Shown in pieces: positions 5,224-5,266 of a DNA stretch of 5,266 nt. Made by a program: the position numbers and the translations under genes. The DNA comes from an uncultured candidate division Zixibacteria bacterium. GTDB taxonomy: Bacteria > Zixibacteria > MSB-5A5 > GN15 > PGXB01. The notes under the pieces are model-generated. The model saw nothing but the letters and a program-made list of their open reading frames with translations. It searched no databases and was not told the origin of the DNA. The stretch covers positions 1 to 5,266 of the forward strand of contig CALAMC010000092.1 of assembly GCA_937925655.1 (NCBI GenBank), in the 5' to 3' direction. Each line of letters opens with the position of its first letter. The first letter of the stretch is position 1.

Positions 5224-5266
5224 AGGGCGGTGTGCCGGTCGGTTTCAAGTGACCGCCAGACGCCCT
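5224..5266. repeat. Self-complementary, repeat-like sequence at the right edge
   Basis: AGGGCG (5224-5229) pairs with CGCCCT (5261-5266, the last bases of the window), and CGGTC (5236-5240) pairs with GACCG (5251-5255), nested inside it. GGCGGT (5226-5231) with ACCGCC (5252-5257) is a competing pairing. The outer repeat may continue beyond the window. The - strand frame is open from 5266 to a TGA at 5119-5117, 49 codons beginning RASGGHLKPTGTPPFD. It is proline-rich, has no Shine-Dalgarno and shows no domain I recognise, so I treat it as non-coding. An interspersed repeat is a reasonable but unproven reading. Confidence 0.35.

Overview
The window reads as a bacterial chromosome segment of moderate GC content. 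It holds a compact housekeeping gene run on the + strand and one convergent regulatory gene on the - strand. The run is the 3' tip of an unidentified gene (1-51), trpS (61-1050), scpA (1047-1820), scpB (1835-2782) and rluB (2852-3580). On the - strand is a sigma-54-dependent, NtrC/AtoC-type response regulator (3650-5020), followed by about 245 bases with no convincing gene. A sigma-54 activator, together with a trpS-scpA-scpB-rluB order, fits a Gram-negative-type lineage such as a deltaproteobacterial or FCB-type phylum (Zixibacteria-like uncultured groups are one possibility). The sequence alone does not settle the taxonomy. I see no mobile element, CRISPR array, tRNA or rRNA.

Positions 1-3580 look like a single co-directional transcription unit. 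trpS and scpA share an ATGA stop/start overlap, scpB follows scpA after 14 bases with a good Shine-Dalgarno, and rluB follows scpB after 69 bases. That 69-base gap holds a perfect 9-bp hairpin and a possible 13-codon ORF whose stop overlaps the rluB start. Functionally the run joins tRNA-Trp charging, the two non-SMC subunits of condensin (chromosome segregation) and a 23S rRNA pseudouridine synthase. Positions 3581-3649 separate two convergent genes and carry a strong hairpin. Its A6/U6 tract lies on the side that would terminate the - strand regulator gene.

The regulator appears monocistronic: there is a terminator after it, about 245 bases without a convincing gene before it, and no histidine kinase in view. 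Its upstream region carries a weak -10 candidate, two short dyads, and a GC-rich, highly self-complementary stretch that runs to the window edge and may be part of an interspersed repeat.

I do not find a clearly novel system. The points most worth a second look are: a four-cysteine motif in TrpRS that closely matches the [4Fe-4S]-binding motif known from Thermotoga maritima TrpRS; a strongly acidic tail of about 140 residues on ScpB; a GAYTSS sequence in place of the GAFTGA sigma-54-contact motif of the response regulator; the hairpin plus mini-ORF between scpB and rluB; and the structured repeat-like right end.
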